DNA of 35,594 nucleotides from Pseudomonadota bacterium (GTDB taxonomy: Bacteria > Pseudomonadota > Alphaproteobacteria > Rhizobiales > Rhizobiaceae): positions 1 through 35,594 of the forward strand of contig JAEZXX010000127.1 in assembly GCA_023419535.1 (NCBI GenBank), written 5' to 3'. Positions 8,174-16,645 of this stretch are shown here, piece after piece (the stretch's first letter is position 1; each line of letters starts with the position of its first letter). The notes beneath the pieces were generated by a model, which was not told the DNA's origin, did not search any database, and saw nothing but the letters and a program-made list of their open reading frames with translations. The translations under genes and the position numbers were made by a program.

Positions 8174-9010
8174 TCAGGGGATCGGCTCGAACTCCAGCTC
8201 GTCGAGCGCGACCACCCGGTCGTTGCGGGTCATCTTGTACTCGGTGTCCGGACCGAGCCAGCGGTTCCAGTACTCGTTGATCTTGCCCTCCTCGTCGAGC
8301 GCGTGCAGCGCGGCGTTGACGGCTTCGAGAAGCTCCGGCTCGTCCTTCTTCATGCCGACGCCGATCGGCTGGAAGATCATCGGGTCCTCGATCATGCGCA
8401 TCGGCACGCCGCGCGTCTGGGATTCGTTGACCAGCTTGGTGATCGTCATCGTGTTGGCGACGATGCCGCGCGCGCGGTTCTGCTGGACCGCCATGAAGGC
8501 CGAGCCGGTGTCCTGGAAGGTCAGCGGGTCGGAGCCGTTCTGGCGGATCGAGAGCTCCGAGGTCGAGCCCTTGGTCGAGGCGAGGCGCTGGCCCGACAGC
8601 TCGGCCTTGGTCGTCGCCGGATCGTCGGCGCGCACGGCCACCATCTCGCGGGCCATGTAGTACGGATCGCTGTACTGGATCTGCTCGGCGCGCGAGAGCG
8701 TGTAGGCGAGGTTGGCGACGGTGACGTCGACATTGCCGAGGCGCACCTCGGGCACGCGGGCCTCGACCGAAAGCGGCGTGATGGACGCGGTCACGCCGAG
8801 CTTCTCGGCGATGCCGCGGCACAGGTCGACGTCGAAGCCGACGAGTTCGCGCGAGGCCGGGTCGGGCGCGGCGAAGGGCGGGACGTCCGCGAAGGTGCCG
8901 CAGCGCAGTTCGCCGCGCGCCTTGATGTCCTCGAGCTGGTTGGCATTCGCGGCGCCGGCGAGAGCGACGGCCGCGAGCGAGACGCCGAGGCAGAGGGTCT
9001 TGAACGACAT
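8174..9010 (-). CDS. polar amino acid ABC transporter, periplasmic binding protein
   Basis: The 278-residue protein is a family 3 solute-binding protein. A signal peptide ends at about residue 23 (AANA-NQ). The mature start LEDIKARGELRCGTFADVPPFA and the segments VGFDVDLCRGIAEKLGV and DVTVANLAYTLSRAEQIQYSDPYY are classic for amino-acid receptors of the glutamate/aspartate/glutamine type. It is the last gene of a four-gene minus-strand transporter operon, 29 bases after the ATPase gene. This end position is common where the receptor is made in excess. The ligand is unknown. The operator upstream of the operon links it to the carboxylase/Pxp genes, so the cargo may be the substrate of that pathway. 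Confidence 0.92.
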   Translation of the reverse strand: MSFKTLCLGVSLAAVALAGAANANQLEDIKARGELRCGTFADVPPFAAPDPASRELVGFDVDLCRGIAEKLGVTASITPLSVEARVPEVRLGNVDVTVANLAYTLSRAEQIQYSDPYYMAREMVAVRADDPATTKAELSGQRLASTKGSTSELSIRQNGSDPLTFQDTGSAFMAVQQNRARGIVANTMTITKLVNESQTRGVPMRMIEDPMIFQPIGVGMKKDEPELLEAVNAALHALDEEGKINEYWNRWLGPDTEYKMTRNDRVVALDELEFEPIP

Positions 9011-9039
9011 TTCGGTAGTCCTCCTGATGTTGAGAGGGA

Positions 9040-9807
9040 TCAGTGACGCAGGTCCGACAGGAAGCGCTTGGCGCGCTCATGCTTGGGTCGCTGGAAGAAC
9101 TCCTCGGGCGGCGCGTCCTCCAGGATGCGGCCGCCGTCGATGAACCAGACGCGGTCCGCCACCTCGCGGGCAAAGCCCATCTCGTGGGTGACGCACATCA
9201 TGGTCATGCCGTCCGCCGCCAGGCTCTTCATGACGGCGAGCACCTCGCCGACCATCTCCGGGTCGAGCGCGCTGGTCGGTTCGTCGAAGAGCATGGCCGG
9301 CGGCTCCATGGCGAGCGCGCGGGCGATGGCCACGCGCTGCTGCTGCCCGCCGGAGAGCTGTGCGGGATACTGCTCCGCCTTGTTCGCGAGGCCGACGCGA
9401 TCGAGCAGGCGCATCGCCCGCGCCTCCGCCTCGGCCCGCTTCAGGCCCGACACTCTGATCGGAGACATCGCGACATTCTCGAGCGCCGAGAGATGCGGGA
9501 AGAGATTGAAGGACTGGAAGACGAAGCCGATGCGGCTGCGCAGCCGGTTCAGCTCGGCCGCGCTCATCCTGCCGTGGAGTTCATGTCCGTCGAAGCTGAT
9601 CGCGCCGGACTGGATCTCCTCCAGACGGTTCACCGTACGGATCAGCGTCGACTTGCCCGAGCCGGAGGGGCCGCAGATCACCACGACCTCGCCGCGCCGC
9701 ACCTCGGCATTGATGTCGTCGAGAACGGTCAGCTCGCCGAACTGCTTGCTGACGCCGCTGAAGCGGATCATCGGCCCGGCGTCGGCGCTGGGAGTGGTCG
9801 AGCTCAT
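9040..9807 (-). CDS. polar amino acid ABC transporter, ATP-binding protein (GlnQ/GltL type)
   Basis: The 255-residue ATPase carries Walker A GPSGSGKST at 46-54, a Q-loop in GFVFQSFNLFPHLS, the signature LSGGQQQRVAIARALA, Walker B MLFDEPTSALD and the switch His in VTHEMGFA. FQSFNLFPHL and DEPTSALDPEMVGEVL are characteristic of polar amino acid importers. The ATG at 9807 is preceded by GGAGGAAAC and overlaps the end of the second permease gene by 4 bases (ATGA). It would power import together with the two adjacent permeases and the receptor. Confidence 0.95.
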   Translation of the reverse strand: MSSTTPSADAGPMIRFSGVSKQFGELTVLDDINAEVRRGEVVVICGPSGSGKSTLIRTVNRLEEIQSGAISFDGHELHGRMSAAELNRLRSRIGFVFQSFNLFPHLSALENVAMSPIRVSGLKRAEAEARAMRLLDRVGLANKAEQYPAQLSGGQQQRVAIARALAMEPPAMLFDEPTSALDPEMVGEVLAVMKSLAADGMTMMCVTHEMGFAREVADRVWFIDGGRILEDAPPEEFFQRPKHERAKRFLSDLRH

Positions 9808-10565
9808 GTTTCCTCCGCGAGGGCACGCCGCTGAAGGTGGACCGGCCGCTCGACGCCCGGCTGGCCGGCGCGCTTGCGGGCGATCCGCCGCTCCAGGCGG
9901 CTGGCGATGTGGGTGAGCGTCCAGCAGACGGCGTAGTAGATCACCGCCAGGATCGCGAAGACCTCGAAGGGCTGCGTCAGGAGGCGGTTGTTGATCTGGT
10001 TGGCCGCGAAGGTCAGCTCGGGAACGTTGATGACGTAGCCGAGCGTCGTGTCCTTGATCGTCGCCACGAACTGGCTGAGGATGCTGGGGATCATGTTGTA
10101 GAGCGCCTGCGGCAAGATCACCCAGGCCATCGCGCCGAGATAGGAATGGCCGAGCGACCTCGCGGCCTCCATCTGGCCGCGCCCGAGGGCGAGGATGCCG
10201 GCCCGTACGATCTCGCTGAGGAACGCCGCCTGGTAGATCACCAGGGTCACCAGCATGGCGACGAAGCCCGGCACGCTTGCTCCGGTCAGCACCGGCACCA
10301 TGAAGTAGACCCAAAGGATCAGCATCAGGAGCGGGACGCCGCGCGCGACATAGACGAGCGCGGTCGACGGCCAAAGCAGGAGCTTCAGCTTCGAGAGCCG
10401 CGCCAGCGCCAGGAGGATCGACAGCGGGAAGGCGAGCACGATGCTGAGCACCGAGAGGATCAGCGTCGCCGCGATGCCCCCGAGCGGCCCGTTCGGGAAC
10501 TGCCCGATCAGGAGCAGCAGCCAGTTGTCCCGCAGGATGAGGGCGATGTTCTCGATCATCGTCAT
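9804..10565 (-). CDS. polar amino acid ABC transporter permease (GltK type)
   Basis: The 253-residue inner-membrane protein has several hydrophobic helices and the conserved cytoplasmic EAA loop (GQMEAARSLGHSYLGAMAWVILPQAL) that docks on the ATPase. The N-terminal part GIAATLILSVLSIVLAFPLSILLALARLS is typical of the HisM/HisQ/GltJ/GltK family. It starts at ATG 10565, sharing one base with the stop of the first permease (TGATG), and ends in a 4-base overlap with the ATPase gene. Its C-terminus is extended by an arginine-rich tail of about 30 residues. Confidence 0.92.
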   Translation of the reverse strand: MTMIENIALILRDNWLLLLIGQFPNGPLGGIAATLILSVLSIVLAFPLSILLALARLSKLKLLLWPSTALVYVARGVPLLMLILWVYFMVPVLTGASVPGFVAMLVTLVIYQAAFLSEIVRAGILALGRGQMEAARSLGHSYLGAMAWVILPQALYNMIPSILSQFVATIKDTTLGYVINVPELTFAANQINNRLLTQPFEVFAILAVIYYAVCWTLTHIASRLERRIARKRAGQPGVERPVHLQRRALAEET

Positions 10566-11269
10566 CAGCGGGCGGCCCCCACCGAAAGGCGGCGGTCGAC
10601 GAGGACGCCCGCGGCCATGATGACGAGCGAGATGGCGAGATAGGCCACCGTCGCCACGAGATAGGCCTCGAACACCCGGAAGGAGAGATTGCCGATCTCG
10701 CGCGAGGCGTGGGTGAGTTCGGAGACGCCGATCGCCATCGCGAGGCTGGAGTTCTTGAACAGCGAGACGGAATGGTTGATCAGCGCCGGCAGCGCGTTGC
10801 GCACCGCCTGCGGCATCAGCACGTAGCGCAGGGCGGACACGTAGGAGTGCCCGAGCGCCCGCGCCGCCTCGCGCTGGCCCGTCGGCACCGACCGCAGGCC
10901 CGAGCGCAGATCCTCGCTGAAATAGGCGGCCTGGCAGAGGCCGAGCGCCACGACGGCGAAAAGCGCCTCCGTGTTGACCTGCCCCACCAGCCAGAACTGG
11001 AAGCCGGTCGGGAACAGGGAGAAGATGCCGAAATACCAGAGGATGAGCTGGACGAGCGTCGGCACGTTCCGGTGATACGACACGTAGCCCTTCACGAAGC
11101 CTTCGGCGATCCGGCTGGGCGACAGGCGCACGGCGAGAAGGACGACCGCCAGCATCATGGCCAGCAGCCACGAGCCGATCGCGATGATCGCGGTCATCTG
11201 CAGACCGTGGATCAGCAGGCTCTGGAATTCGGGATTGGAAAGGATGGCGCCGAGGTCGAAGCCGCTCAT
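10565..11269 (-). CDS. polar amino acid ABC transporter permease (GltJ type)
   Basis: The 234-residue permease is the first gene of the transporter operon. Hydrophobic helices (LQMTAIIAIGSWLLAMMLAVVLL and others) flank the EAA loop GQREAARALGHSYVSALRYVLMPQAVRNALP. The segment YHRNVPTLVQLILWYFGI is a strong family marker. It would pair with the next permease to form a heterodimeric channel. The ATG at 11269 lies 158 bases from a 40-base Nac-like operator at 11428-11467, the only striking element upstream. Confidence 0.92.
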   Translation of the reverse strand: MSGFDLGAILSNPEFQSLLIHGLQMTAIIAIGSWLLAMMLAVVLLAVRLSPSRIAEGFVKGYVSYHRNVPTLVQLILWYFGIFSLFPTGFQFWLVGQVNTEALFAVVALGLCQAAYFSEDLRSGLRSVPTGQREAARALGHSYVSALRYVLMPQAVRNALPALINHSVSLFKNSSLAMAIGVSELTHASREIGNLSFRVFEAYLVATVAYLAISLVIMAAGVLVDRRLSVGAAR

Positions 11270-11577
11270 CGCGAACGTCCGTCGATCGTCGCGCCGGGGC
11301 GGCGGCGGGTCCCGCGCGCAGCCGACAGGCCGCTAGGGAACCTTCGTGGTTTCAAGAGGAAAGCCGAAAGAAACACCACCAGACCCTCGATCCGTGGAAG
11401 AACGTTAGCGAGTTCCCGGCGGCCTGCGCCAAGACCGTTTTTCAGTGGAGCGATAAGACCGTCTTATGCAGGGCCGCCGTTCCCGCTCCCCTCGCCGCGA
11501 ACACACCGCCCTCTCGCCTGCGCGCTCGGAAGCCGTCGTCGGACGCGCTCCGATCCACGCCGTTCGGGAAGCGGCGT
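11270..11577 (-). promoter_or_regulatory. 308-base upstream region of the amino acid transporter operon
   Basis: No gene is seen between the transporter operon and the end of the SDR gene. Part of the stretch (about 11340-11470) is less GC-rich than the surrounding genes and contains the composite Nac-like element. The rest shows nothing I can assign. The SDR transcript must end in or before this stretch, but no convincing terminator was found. Confidence 0.5.
11428..11467 (-). promoter_or_regulatory. Nac-like composite operator, copy 1 (transporter operon)
   Basis: On the minus strand the element reads ATAAG-N5-CTTAT (11467-11453), 17 bases, then GTCTTGGC (11435-11428). The first box is a perfect 7+1+7 dyad and fits ATA-N9-TAT, the consensus described for Klebsiella Nac. 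The octamer ACGGTCTT occurs in both the dyad and the distal part, 24 bases apart, like the recognition and activation sites of LysR regulators. Copies 2 and 3 have identical spacing. Confidence 0.7.
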
Positions 11578-12330
11578 TCAGGCCCGGGGCGACTGCGGCT
11601 TTGCCGTCTGCAGTCCGCCCATCACCTGAAGCGTCGGGGTGATCTCCATATGGCCGACATTCATCGAGACGGGCGCGGCGACGGCGAAGGCGATGGCCTC
11701 GGCGATGTCGGCGGCGAGCGGCAGCTCGAACCCGTCGATGAAGCGCTCACGGATCTCGGGGCTGTCGCCGTGGACATGGGCGAAGATGTCGGTCGCCACG
11801 CGTCCGGGGCAGATCTCCGTCACGCGCACGCGCTTGCCGAAGGCATCGATGCGGAGCTGGTTCGACAGCATCGCCACACCGGCCTTGGTGGCGTGATAGC
11901 TCGAATTGCCGCCGAAATTGTAGTTCCCGGCGATGGAGGAGATGTTGATCACATGGCCGCGGTCCCGCTCCACCATGCCCGGCACGACGAGGCGGCACAG
12001 ATGCAGCACGGCCCGCAGGTTGACGTCGACCAGGAGATCGATGTCCTCGGCGTCCGCCTGGAGGAACTTCTTCGGTCGATCGACGCCGGCGTTGTTGACG
12101 AGGATGTCGAACGGCACGCTGGACGTGAGCTCGGTCAGGGCGGCGCGATCGGTGACGTCGATGGCGTGCGCCTTACAGCCCGTCCGTTCGGCGAGCGCCT
12201 TCAACGGCTCGGCGCTGCGGGCCAGCGCATGAACCTCGATCCCCTCGCGCGCGAAGCGTTCGACGACGGCCGCTCCGACGCCGCCCGAGGCGCCGGTGAC
12301 GAGCGCGGTCCTGTAGTCGGAAAAGGGCAT
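11578..12330 (-). CDS. short-chain dehydrogenase/reductase
   Basis: The 250-residue classical SDR has the cofactor motif TGASGGVG near residue 11, NNAG near 88, a catalytic Ser in NISSIAGNYNFGG and the YHATK active-site Tyr and Lys. It resembles the YdfG group of NADP-dependent hydroxy-acid or hydroxy-amino-acid dehydrogenases, including the PGRVATDIF segment. It starts at ATG 12330 with AGGAG 7-8 bases upstream. It is the last gene of the carboxylase/Pxp operon, 110 bases after pxpA. It could oxidise a hydroxyl group on the substrate or product of that pathway; this is inference from position. Confidence 0.88.
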   Translation of the reverse strand: MPFSDYRTALVTGASGGVGAAVVERFAREGIEVHALARSAEPLKALAERTGCKAHAIDVTDRAALTELTSSVPFDILVNNAGVDRPKKFLQADAEDIDLLVDVNLRAVLHLCRLVVPGMVERDRGHVINISSIAGNYNFGGNSSYHATKAGVAMLSNQLRIDAFGKRVRVTEICPGRVATDIFAHVHGDSPEIRERFIDGFELPLAADIAEAIAFAVAAPVSMNVGHMEITPTLQVMGGLQTAKPQSPRA

Positions 12331-12440
12331 GGTGTGTCTCCTGCGGGGTTCTGGGAGGGCGGCCGACTTGGCGGGGGGCGGACGGTCGCCGGAATGGGTG
12401 GCGTGCGAGCGGAAGCCGCTTGGCGAGGTTTTTCGGCGCG

Positions 12441-13220
12441 TCAGGCGGTCTCGGCCCGGTCGAGCCGCGAGCAGGGAACCACGGTGCCGCCGTCTCCCTC
12501 GATCGCGGCCCGGATGGTGGCCGCGAGGTCCACCGCGCCTTCGGTGTCGCCGTGCAGGAGGATGCTGCGCGCCGGCATGGCGAGGATCTTCCCCTCGTAA
12601 GTGATCACCGTCCCCTCGCGCAGGAGGCGCAGGACGCGCTCCAGGACGGTCTGGCGGTCGTGAATCACGGCGTTCGGCTTGGTACGGGGCACGAGAAGCT
12701 CGTCCTCGCCATAGGCGCGGTCGGCGAGGAAGGTGGTGACGATCCGAATTCCGAAACGGGCACCCGCCTCTTCGATCGGACGGCTCGCGGAGGAGATGAT
12801 CGTCAGCTCCGGGTCGAACCGGGCCACGGCCTCGATGAGCGGATCGGCGAGCGCAGCGCTTGCGGCCGCCATGTTCCCGAGCGCGCCGTGGAAGCTCATA
12901 TGGGTCATGCGCCCGCCGGCGGAGCGCACGACCCCATCGAGGGCGCCGAGCTGGTAGGTGACCATGGCCGCCAGCTCCTCCGGCTCGACCTGCATAGGCC
13001 GCCGCCCGAAGCCCTGGAGGTCGGGGAAGCCGACATGGGCACCGACGTCCACCCCGCGCGCGAGCGCGGCGGCGACGGTACGCTTCATGACCAGAGGGTC
13101 CCCGGCATGGAAGCCGCAGGCGATGTTGGCGGAGGAGAGGAGGTCGAGAAGCGCTTCGTCGTTGCCCATGCGCCAGGGGCCGAAGCTTTCGCCGAGATCG
13201 GCGTTGAGGTCGATCCGCAT
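12441..13220 (-). CDS. pxpA: LamB/YcsF family protein, divergent 5-oxoprolinase subunit A
   Basis: The 259-residue protein belongs to the LamB/YcsF family, the hydrolase-type subunit of PxpABC, which opens the lactam ring of 5-oxoproline using ATP. Conserved parts include MRIDLNADLGESFG, SANIACGFHAGDP, GAHVGFPDLQGFGRR, YQLGALDG and ILLHGDTEGA. Two family motifs are altered. The usual KPHG is SFHG (Ser109-Phe110-His111-Gly112), and the usual EVFADR is TFLADR with Thr163 in place of Glu. The altered residues suggest a different substrate from free 5-oxoproline. The gene follows the carrier-like gene by 4 bases in the operon. Confidence 0.85.
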   Translation of the reverse strand: MRIDLNADLGESFGPWRMGNDEALLDLLSSANIACGFHAGDPLVMKRTVAAALARGVDVGAHVGFPDLQGFGRRPMQVEPEELAAMVTYQLGALDGVVRSAGGRMTHMSFHGALGNMAAASAALADPLIEAVARFDPELTIISSASRPIEEAGARFGIRIVTTFLADRAYGEDELLVPRTKPNAVIHDRQTVLERVLRLLREGTVITYEGKILAMPARSILLHGDTEGAVDLAATIRAAIEGDGGTVVPCSRLDRAETA

Positions 13221-13224
13221 GGCG

Positions 13225-13650
13225 CTAGCGCTCCTCGTCCTTCGGCAAAATCTCGAACAGCTCGTCCCCGAAGCCGGTAAGGGCACCCTCGGCCCGGAGG
13301 ACCCGCGCAACGATGCCGGGCCTTTCGGCGCAGACGGGCTGGAGCACCGGCCCGACCTGCAGCAGCGCCAGCGTCTGGCCGGCCACCACCGCGTCGCCCG
13401 GCGAGACCAGCGGCTTCTCGGCCAGCGGATGGGTCAGGAGAAGCAAGCCCATCCCGGGCGAACCGACCGTGACGGTGCCGGCGACCCGGGGATCGGCCCC
13501 GGGCTTGTCCTCGCAAGGCGACGACGCGACGACCCCGGCGCGCGACAGCACCAGTTTCGCGCCCGGCCCTTCGAGTTCCAGCCGGTCGATGCCGGCGTCG
13601 GCAAGCCAGCGCGCGATGTCCGCCGTCCTGTCGAAGGGAGAAGACGTCAT
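13225..13650 (-). CDS. biotin-carrier-like protein lacking the biotin lysine
   Basis: The 141-residue protein is a paralogue of the BCCP encoded at the head of the same operon. Its N-terminus (IARWLADAGIDRLELEGPGAKLVLSRAG) matches the BCCP N-terminus (IKSLIEAMGASDLAEMEVARDGWTLRLSRN), and its C-terminal part has the biotinyl/lipoyl barrel pattern. Where BCCP has EAMK with Lys106, this protein has QVGP with Pro101, so it cannot be biotinylated at the usual site. It may be a structural or docking subunit of the carboxylase. The start at 13650 overlaps the pxpC stop by 4 bases. It is an intact reading frame rather than a decayed one. Confidence 0.75.
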   Translation of the reverse strand: MTSSPFDRTADIARWLADAGIDRLELEGPGAKLVLSRAGVVASSPCEDKPGADPRVAGTVTVGSPGMGLLLLTHPLAEKPLVSPGDAVVAGQTLALLQVGPVLQPVCAERPGIVARVLRAEGALTGFGDELFEILPKDEER

Positions 13651-14636
13651 CGAGCCGCTCCGTCGCGCACGAGCCGAAGGGTGCGCCGCAGCTCGGCGAG
13701 CCAGCGTTCCTGCTCGTCGTGGGCGGCGAGCGCACCGTCCCAGTCTGTCCGCAGGAAGCGGATCCGCGAGCCGATGGGCGCCTGCCCGAGGCGCCACAGA
13801 TCGGCGGCGATCACCGTGCCAATCTTCGGGTAGCCGCCCGAGGGCTGGCCCTCGCACATCTGGACGATCGGCTGCCCGCCATGGGGCACCTGGATGACGC
13901 CTGGGACGATGCCGTGGGAGCGCAGTTCCATCGGCGCGCGGGGGCTGATGCCCGGTCCTTCCAGACGGAAGCCGTAGCGGTCGCTTTGGGGCGTCACCTT
14001 GTAGGGCTGCGACCAGAATGCCTCCAGCGACGCGTTGGTGAACCGGTCGTGCTCGGCCGCGGGAAGGACCCGCACGGCGGTGACGCCGTCCGCTTCGAGC
14101 GGCAGGGCGAGCCCCGGCGGAACGACGGCGATCTCGCTGCTGACCGGGCCCGGTCCCGAGGGCCGCGCCGACAGCCGGTCGCCCTGCCTCAGCATGCGTC
14201 CGTCGAGCCCGCCGATCGCGCCGCGCAGCTGGGTCGACCGTGATCCGAGGACCTCCGGCACGTCGACGCCGCCCGAGACGCAGAGATAGGCGCGTGCGCC
14301 GCGCCAGCGGCCGGGGCGGACATGGCCGAGGGTCAGCGTCTGGCCGGCGCGCACGCGCCGGGCCGACCACGCAAGCACGGGCACGTCGTCGAGACGCACG
14401 CCGCAATCGGCCCCGGTCAGCGCGAAGGCGCCGTCCGCCTCGAACCGGATCTCGAAGGGGAAGACCTGCATCTCGATCGCGGCCGCGCCGTCCTCGTTGC
14501 CGAGGAGGATGTTGCCCACGAGAAGCGCCAGCCGGTCCATCGCGCCCGAGGTGCCGACGCCCCATTTGAAGGCTTCGAAGCGTCCGAGATCCTGGACGCT
14601 GGCGAGCGCGGAGCGGGAGTGGATCTCCATCATCAT
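13647..14636 (-). CDS. pxpC: biotin-dependent carboxyltransferase family protein (PxpC, AHS2 domain)
   Basis: The 329-residue protein has the AHS2/KipA fold shared by 5-oxoprolinase subunit C and the carboxyltransferase half of urea carboxylase. Family phrases are SVQDLGRFEAFKWGVGTSGAMDRLALLVGNILLGN near the N-terminus and IQVPHGGQPIVQMCEGQPSGGYPKIGTV near residue 260. Three consecutive ATGs start it (14636, 14633, 14630). The first is preferred: GGAGGAG precedes it and it overlaps the pxpB stop by 4 bases. With PxpB it would form a complete AHS1-AHS2 unit. Because a BCCP and biotin carboxylase are encoded upstream, that unit may transfer carboxylate to an amide nitrogen. Confidence 0.88.
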   Translation of the reverse strand: MMMEIHSRSALASVQDLGRFEAFKWGVGTSGAMDRLALLVGNILLGNEDGAAAIEMQVFPFEIRFEADGAFALTGADCGVRLDDVPVLAWSARRVRAGQTLTLGHVRPGRWRGARAYLCVSGGVDVPEVLGSRSTQLRGAIGGLDGRMLRQGDRLSARPSGPGPVSSEIAVVPPGLALPLEADGVTAVRVLPAAEHDRFTNASLEAFWSQPYKVTPQSDRYGFRLEGPGISPRAPMELRSHGIVPGVIQVPHGGQPIVQMCEGQPSGGYPKIGTVIAADLWRLGQAPIGSRIRFLRTDWDGALAAHDEQERWLAELRRTLRLVRDGAAR

Positions 14637-15292
14637 GGCAGGATCTCCTCCACGGTGAAGACCACCGAGTCGCCGGGCTGGAGAAGCACCGGCGGCGAAC
14701 GGGAGACGTCGAAGAAGTCGACCGCGGTGGAGCCGATCGTGTTCCAGCCGCTGGGGCCGGGAGAAGCCGAGACGCCCGTCTGCGCGCCCCCGATGGAGAC
14801 CGAGCCGCCCGGCAGGCGCATCACGGGAACGTTGCGGCGGGGCGTGGCGATGCGCTCGTCCATGCCCCCGAGATAGCAATAACCGGGATGGCTCCCGAGC
14901 GCGAAGACCGGATAGGTCGGCGCGGAATGGATCGCGACGATCTCGTCGGGGTCGAGCCCGGTGTGCGCCACGACGTCGGCCATGTGCGGACCGCCCTCCC
15001 CGCCGTAGCGCACCGGCAGTTCGATGACGCGGCCGACCAGTTCGAGCGGCGCGACGGCATCCCACGCCTCGCGCAGGCGCGCCTCCAGGAGTTCGGGACG
15101 CCGCGGCACGCTCGCGAAAGAGACCATCAGATTGTTCATGCCGGGCACGGCCTCGCGCACGTCCGGCCAGCCCTCGGCCTCCCGCGCCAGCGCCCAGATG
15201 CGCCGTTGATGGGCGAGACTCGTCTCGCCCGGCGCCTCGAGGAGAAGCGCGCTGGTGCCGAGCATGCTGATCGCGACCCCGGCCCCGCTCAC
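14633..15292 (-). CDS. pxpB: 5-oxoprolinase subunit B family protein (AHS1/KipI domain)
   Basis: The 219-residue protein has the AHS1 (KipI, allophanate hydrolase subunit 1-like) fold. Characteristic segments are ELPVRYGGEGGPHMADVVAHTGL, HPGYCYLGGMDERIATPRRNVPVMRLPGGSVSIGGAQTGV and PSGWNTIGSTAVDFFD. The initiation codon is GTG at 15292, in a GTGA overlap with the biotin carboxylase stop. PxpB and PxpC work as a pair. In urea carboxylase the same two folds are fused and perform the carboxyl transfer, so here the split proteins probably serve the adjacent biotin enzymes. Confidence 0.88.
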   Translation of the reverse strand: MSGAGVAISMLGTSALLLEAPGETSLAHQRRIWALAREAEGWPDVREAVPGMNNLMVSFASVPRRPELLEARLREAWDAVAPLELVGRVIELPVRYGGEGGPHMADVVAHTGLDPDEIVAIHSAPTYPVFALGSHPGYCYLGGMDERIATPRRNVPVMRLPGGSVSIGGAQTGVSASPGPSGWNTIGSTAVDFFDVSRSPPVLLQPGDSVVFTVEEILP

Positions 15293-16644
15293 GACGCGCT
15301 CTCCGGCTGCCGGAGCATGTGCTCCAGATGATGGATGTCGATGCCGCCGGCCCGGAACCCCTCGTCCTCGACGATCCGGCGGTGCAAGGCGAGATTGGTC
15401 TTCACGCCCTCGATCCGCGTTTCCGACAGCGCGATGCGCAGGCGGGCCAGCGCTTCCTCGCGCGTCGCGCCATGGGCGATGATCTTAGCGATCAGGGAAT
15501 CGTAGTAGGGCGGCACGCGTCCGCCCGCCGCCATGTGCGTGTCGATCCGGATGCCCGCCCCGCCCGGCACGTCGAAGCGGGTGACGAGGCCGGGGGACGG
15601 CTTGAAGTCGTCCGGATCCTCGGCGTTGATGCGGCATTCGAAGGCGTGACCCGAGCAGGCGACGTCCGCCTGTGCGAAGGAGAGCGGGCGGCCGCGGGCG
15701 ATCTCGATCCCCTCGCGCACGATATCGATGCCGGTCACCGCCTCGGTGATCGGATGTTCGACCTGAACGCGGGTGTTCATCTCGATGAAGGAGAAGACGC
15801 CGTCCTCGTAGAGGAACTCGAAGGTTCCCGCGCCGCGGTAGCCGATCTGCCGGCAGGCCTCGACGCAGCGCACGCCGACCTGCGCCAGCGCCGAGACGTC
15901 GATGCCGGGCGCCGGCGCCTCCTCCAGCACCTTCTGGTGGCGGCGCTGGAGGGAGCAGTCGCGGCTGCCGAGCCAGACCGCGCCGCCATAAGCGTCCGCC
16001 AGGACCTGAATCTCGACATGGCGCGGGCGCGTCAGGAACTTCTCCAGATAGATGACGGGATTGCCGAACGCGCGGCGCGCCTCCTCGCGGGTGACGGAGA
16101 AGGCTTCGGCGAGTTCGCTCTCGCGCTCGACGATGCGCATGCCGCGCCCGCCGCCGCCGCCGGCGGCCTTCAGGATCACCGGATAGCCGACATCGGACGC
16201 GATCGCGGCCGCCTCGGCAGGGTCCTCGGGCAGCGCGCCGTCGGAGCCGGGAACGCAGGGCACGTTCGCCGCACGCATCGCCGCCTTGGCCGCGACCTTG
16301 TCGCCCATGGTGCGGATCGCAGCCGATCCCGGGCCGACGAAGACGAGGCCGGCCGCTTCCACCCGCTCGGCGAAATCGGCGTTCTCGGACAGGAAGCCGT
16401 AGCCGGGATGGATCGCCTCGGCTCCCGTCAGCTCGGCCGCGAGAAGGATCGCCGATGCGTCGAGATAGGAGCGGGCCGCCGGCGCCGGGCCGATGCAGAT
16501 CGACACGTCCGCCAGCCGCACATGGGGCGCGTCGCGATCGGCCTGCGAGTGGGCCGCGATCGTCTTCAGTCCGAGCGCGCGGGCGGCGCGCTGGATGCGC
16601 AGGGCGATCTCGCCCCGATTGGCGATGAGGACGGAGCCGAACAT
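15289..16644 (-). CDS. accC: biotin carboxylase subunit
   Basis: The 451-residue protein has the normal length of AccC. It carries the N-terminal FGSVLIANRGEIALRI, IHPGYGFLSENADFA, the ATP-grasp glycine loop AAGGGGGRGMRIV and the active-site region EMNTRVQVEHPITEAVTGID. It would carboxylate biotin on the BCCP using ATP and bicarbonate. The gene sits one base after accB and overlaps pxpB by 4. Its company of PxpB and PxpC, not AccA and AccD, argues against fatty acid synthesis and for a dedicated catabolic carboxylase. Confidence 0.93.
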   Translation of the reverse strand: MFGSVLIANRGEIALRIQRAARALGLKTIAAHSQADRDAPHVRLADVSICIGPAPAARSYLDASAILLAAELTGAEAIHPGYGFLSENADFAERVEAAGLVFVGPGSAAIRTMGDKVAAKAAMRAANVPCVPGSDGALPEDPAEAAAIASDVGYPVILKAAGGGGGRGMRIVERESELAEAFSVTREEARRAFGNPVIYLEKFLTRPRHVEIQVLADAYGGAVWLGSRDCSLQRRHQKVLEEAPAPGIDVSALAQVGVRCVEACRQIGYRGAGTFEFLYEDGVFSFIEMNTRVQVEHPITEAVTGIDIVREGIEIARGRPLSFAQADVACSGHAFECRINAEDPDDFKPSPGLVTRFDVPGGAGIRIDTHMAAGGRVPPYYDSLIAKIIAHGATREEALARLRIALSETRIEGVKTNLALHRRIVEDEGFRAGGIDIHHLEHMLRQPESAS

Positions 16645-16645
16645 C

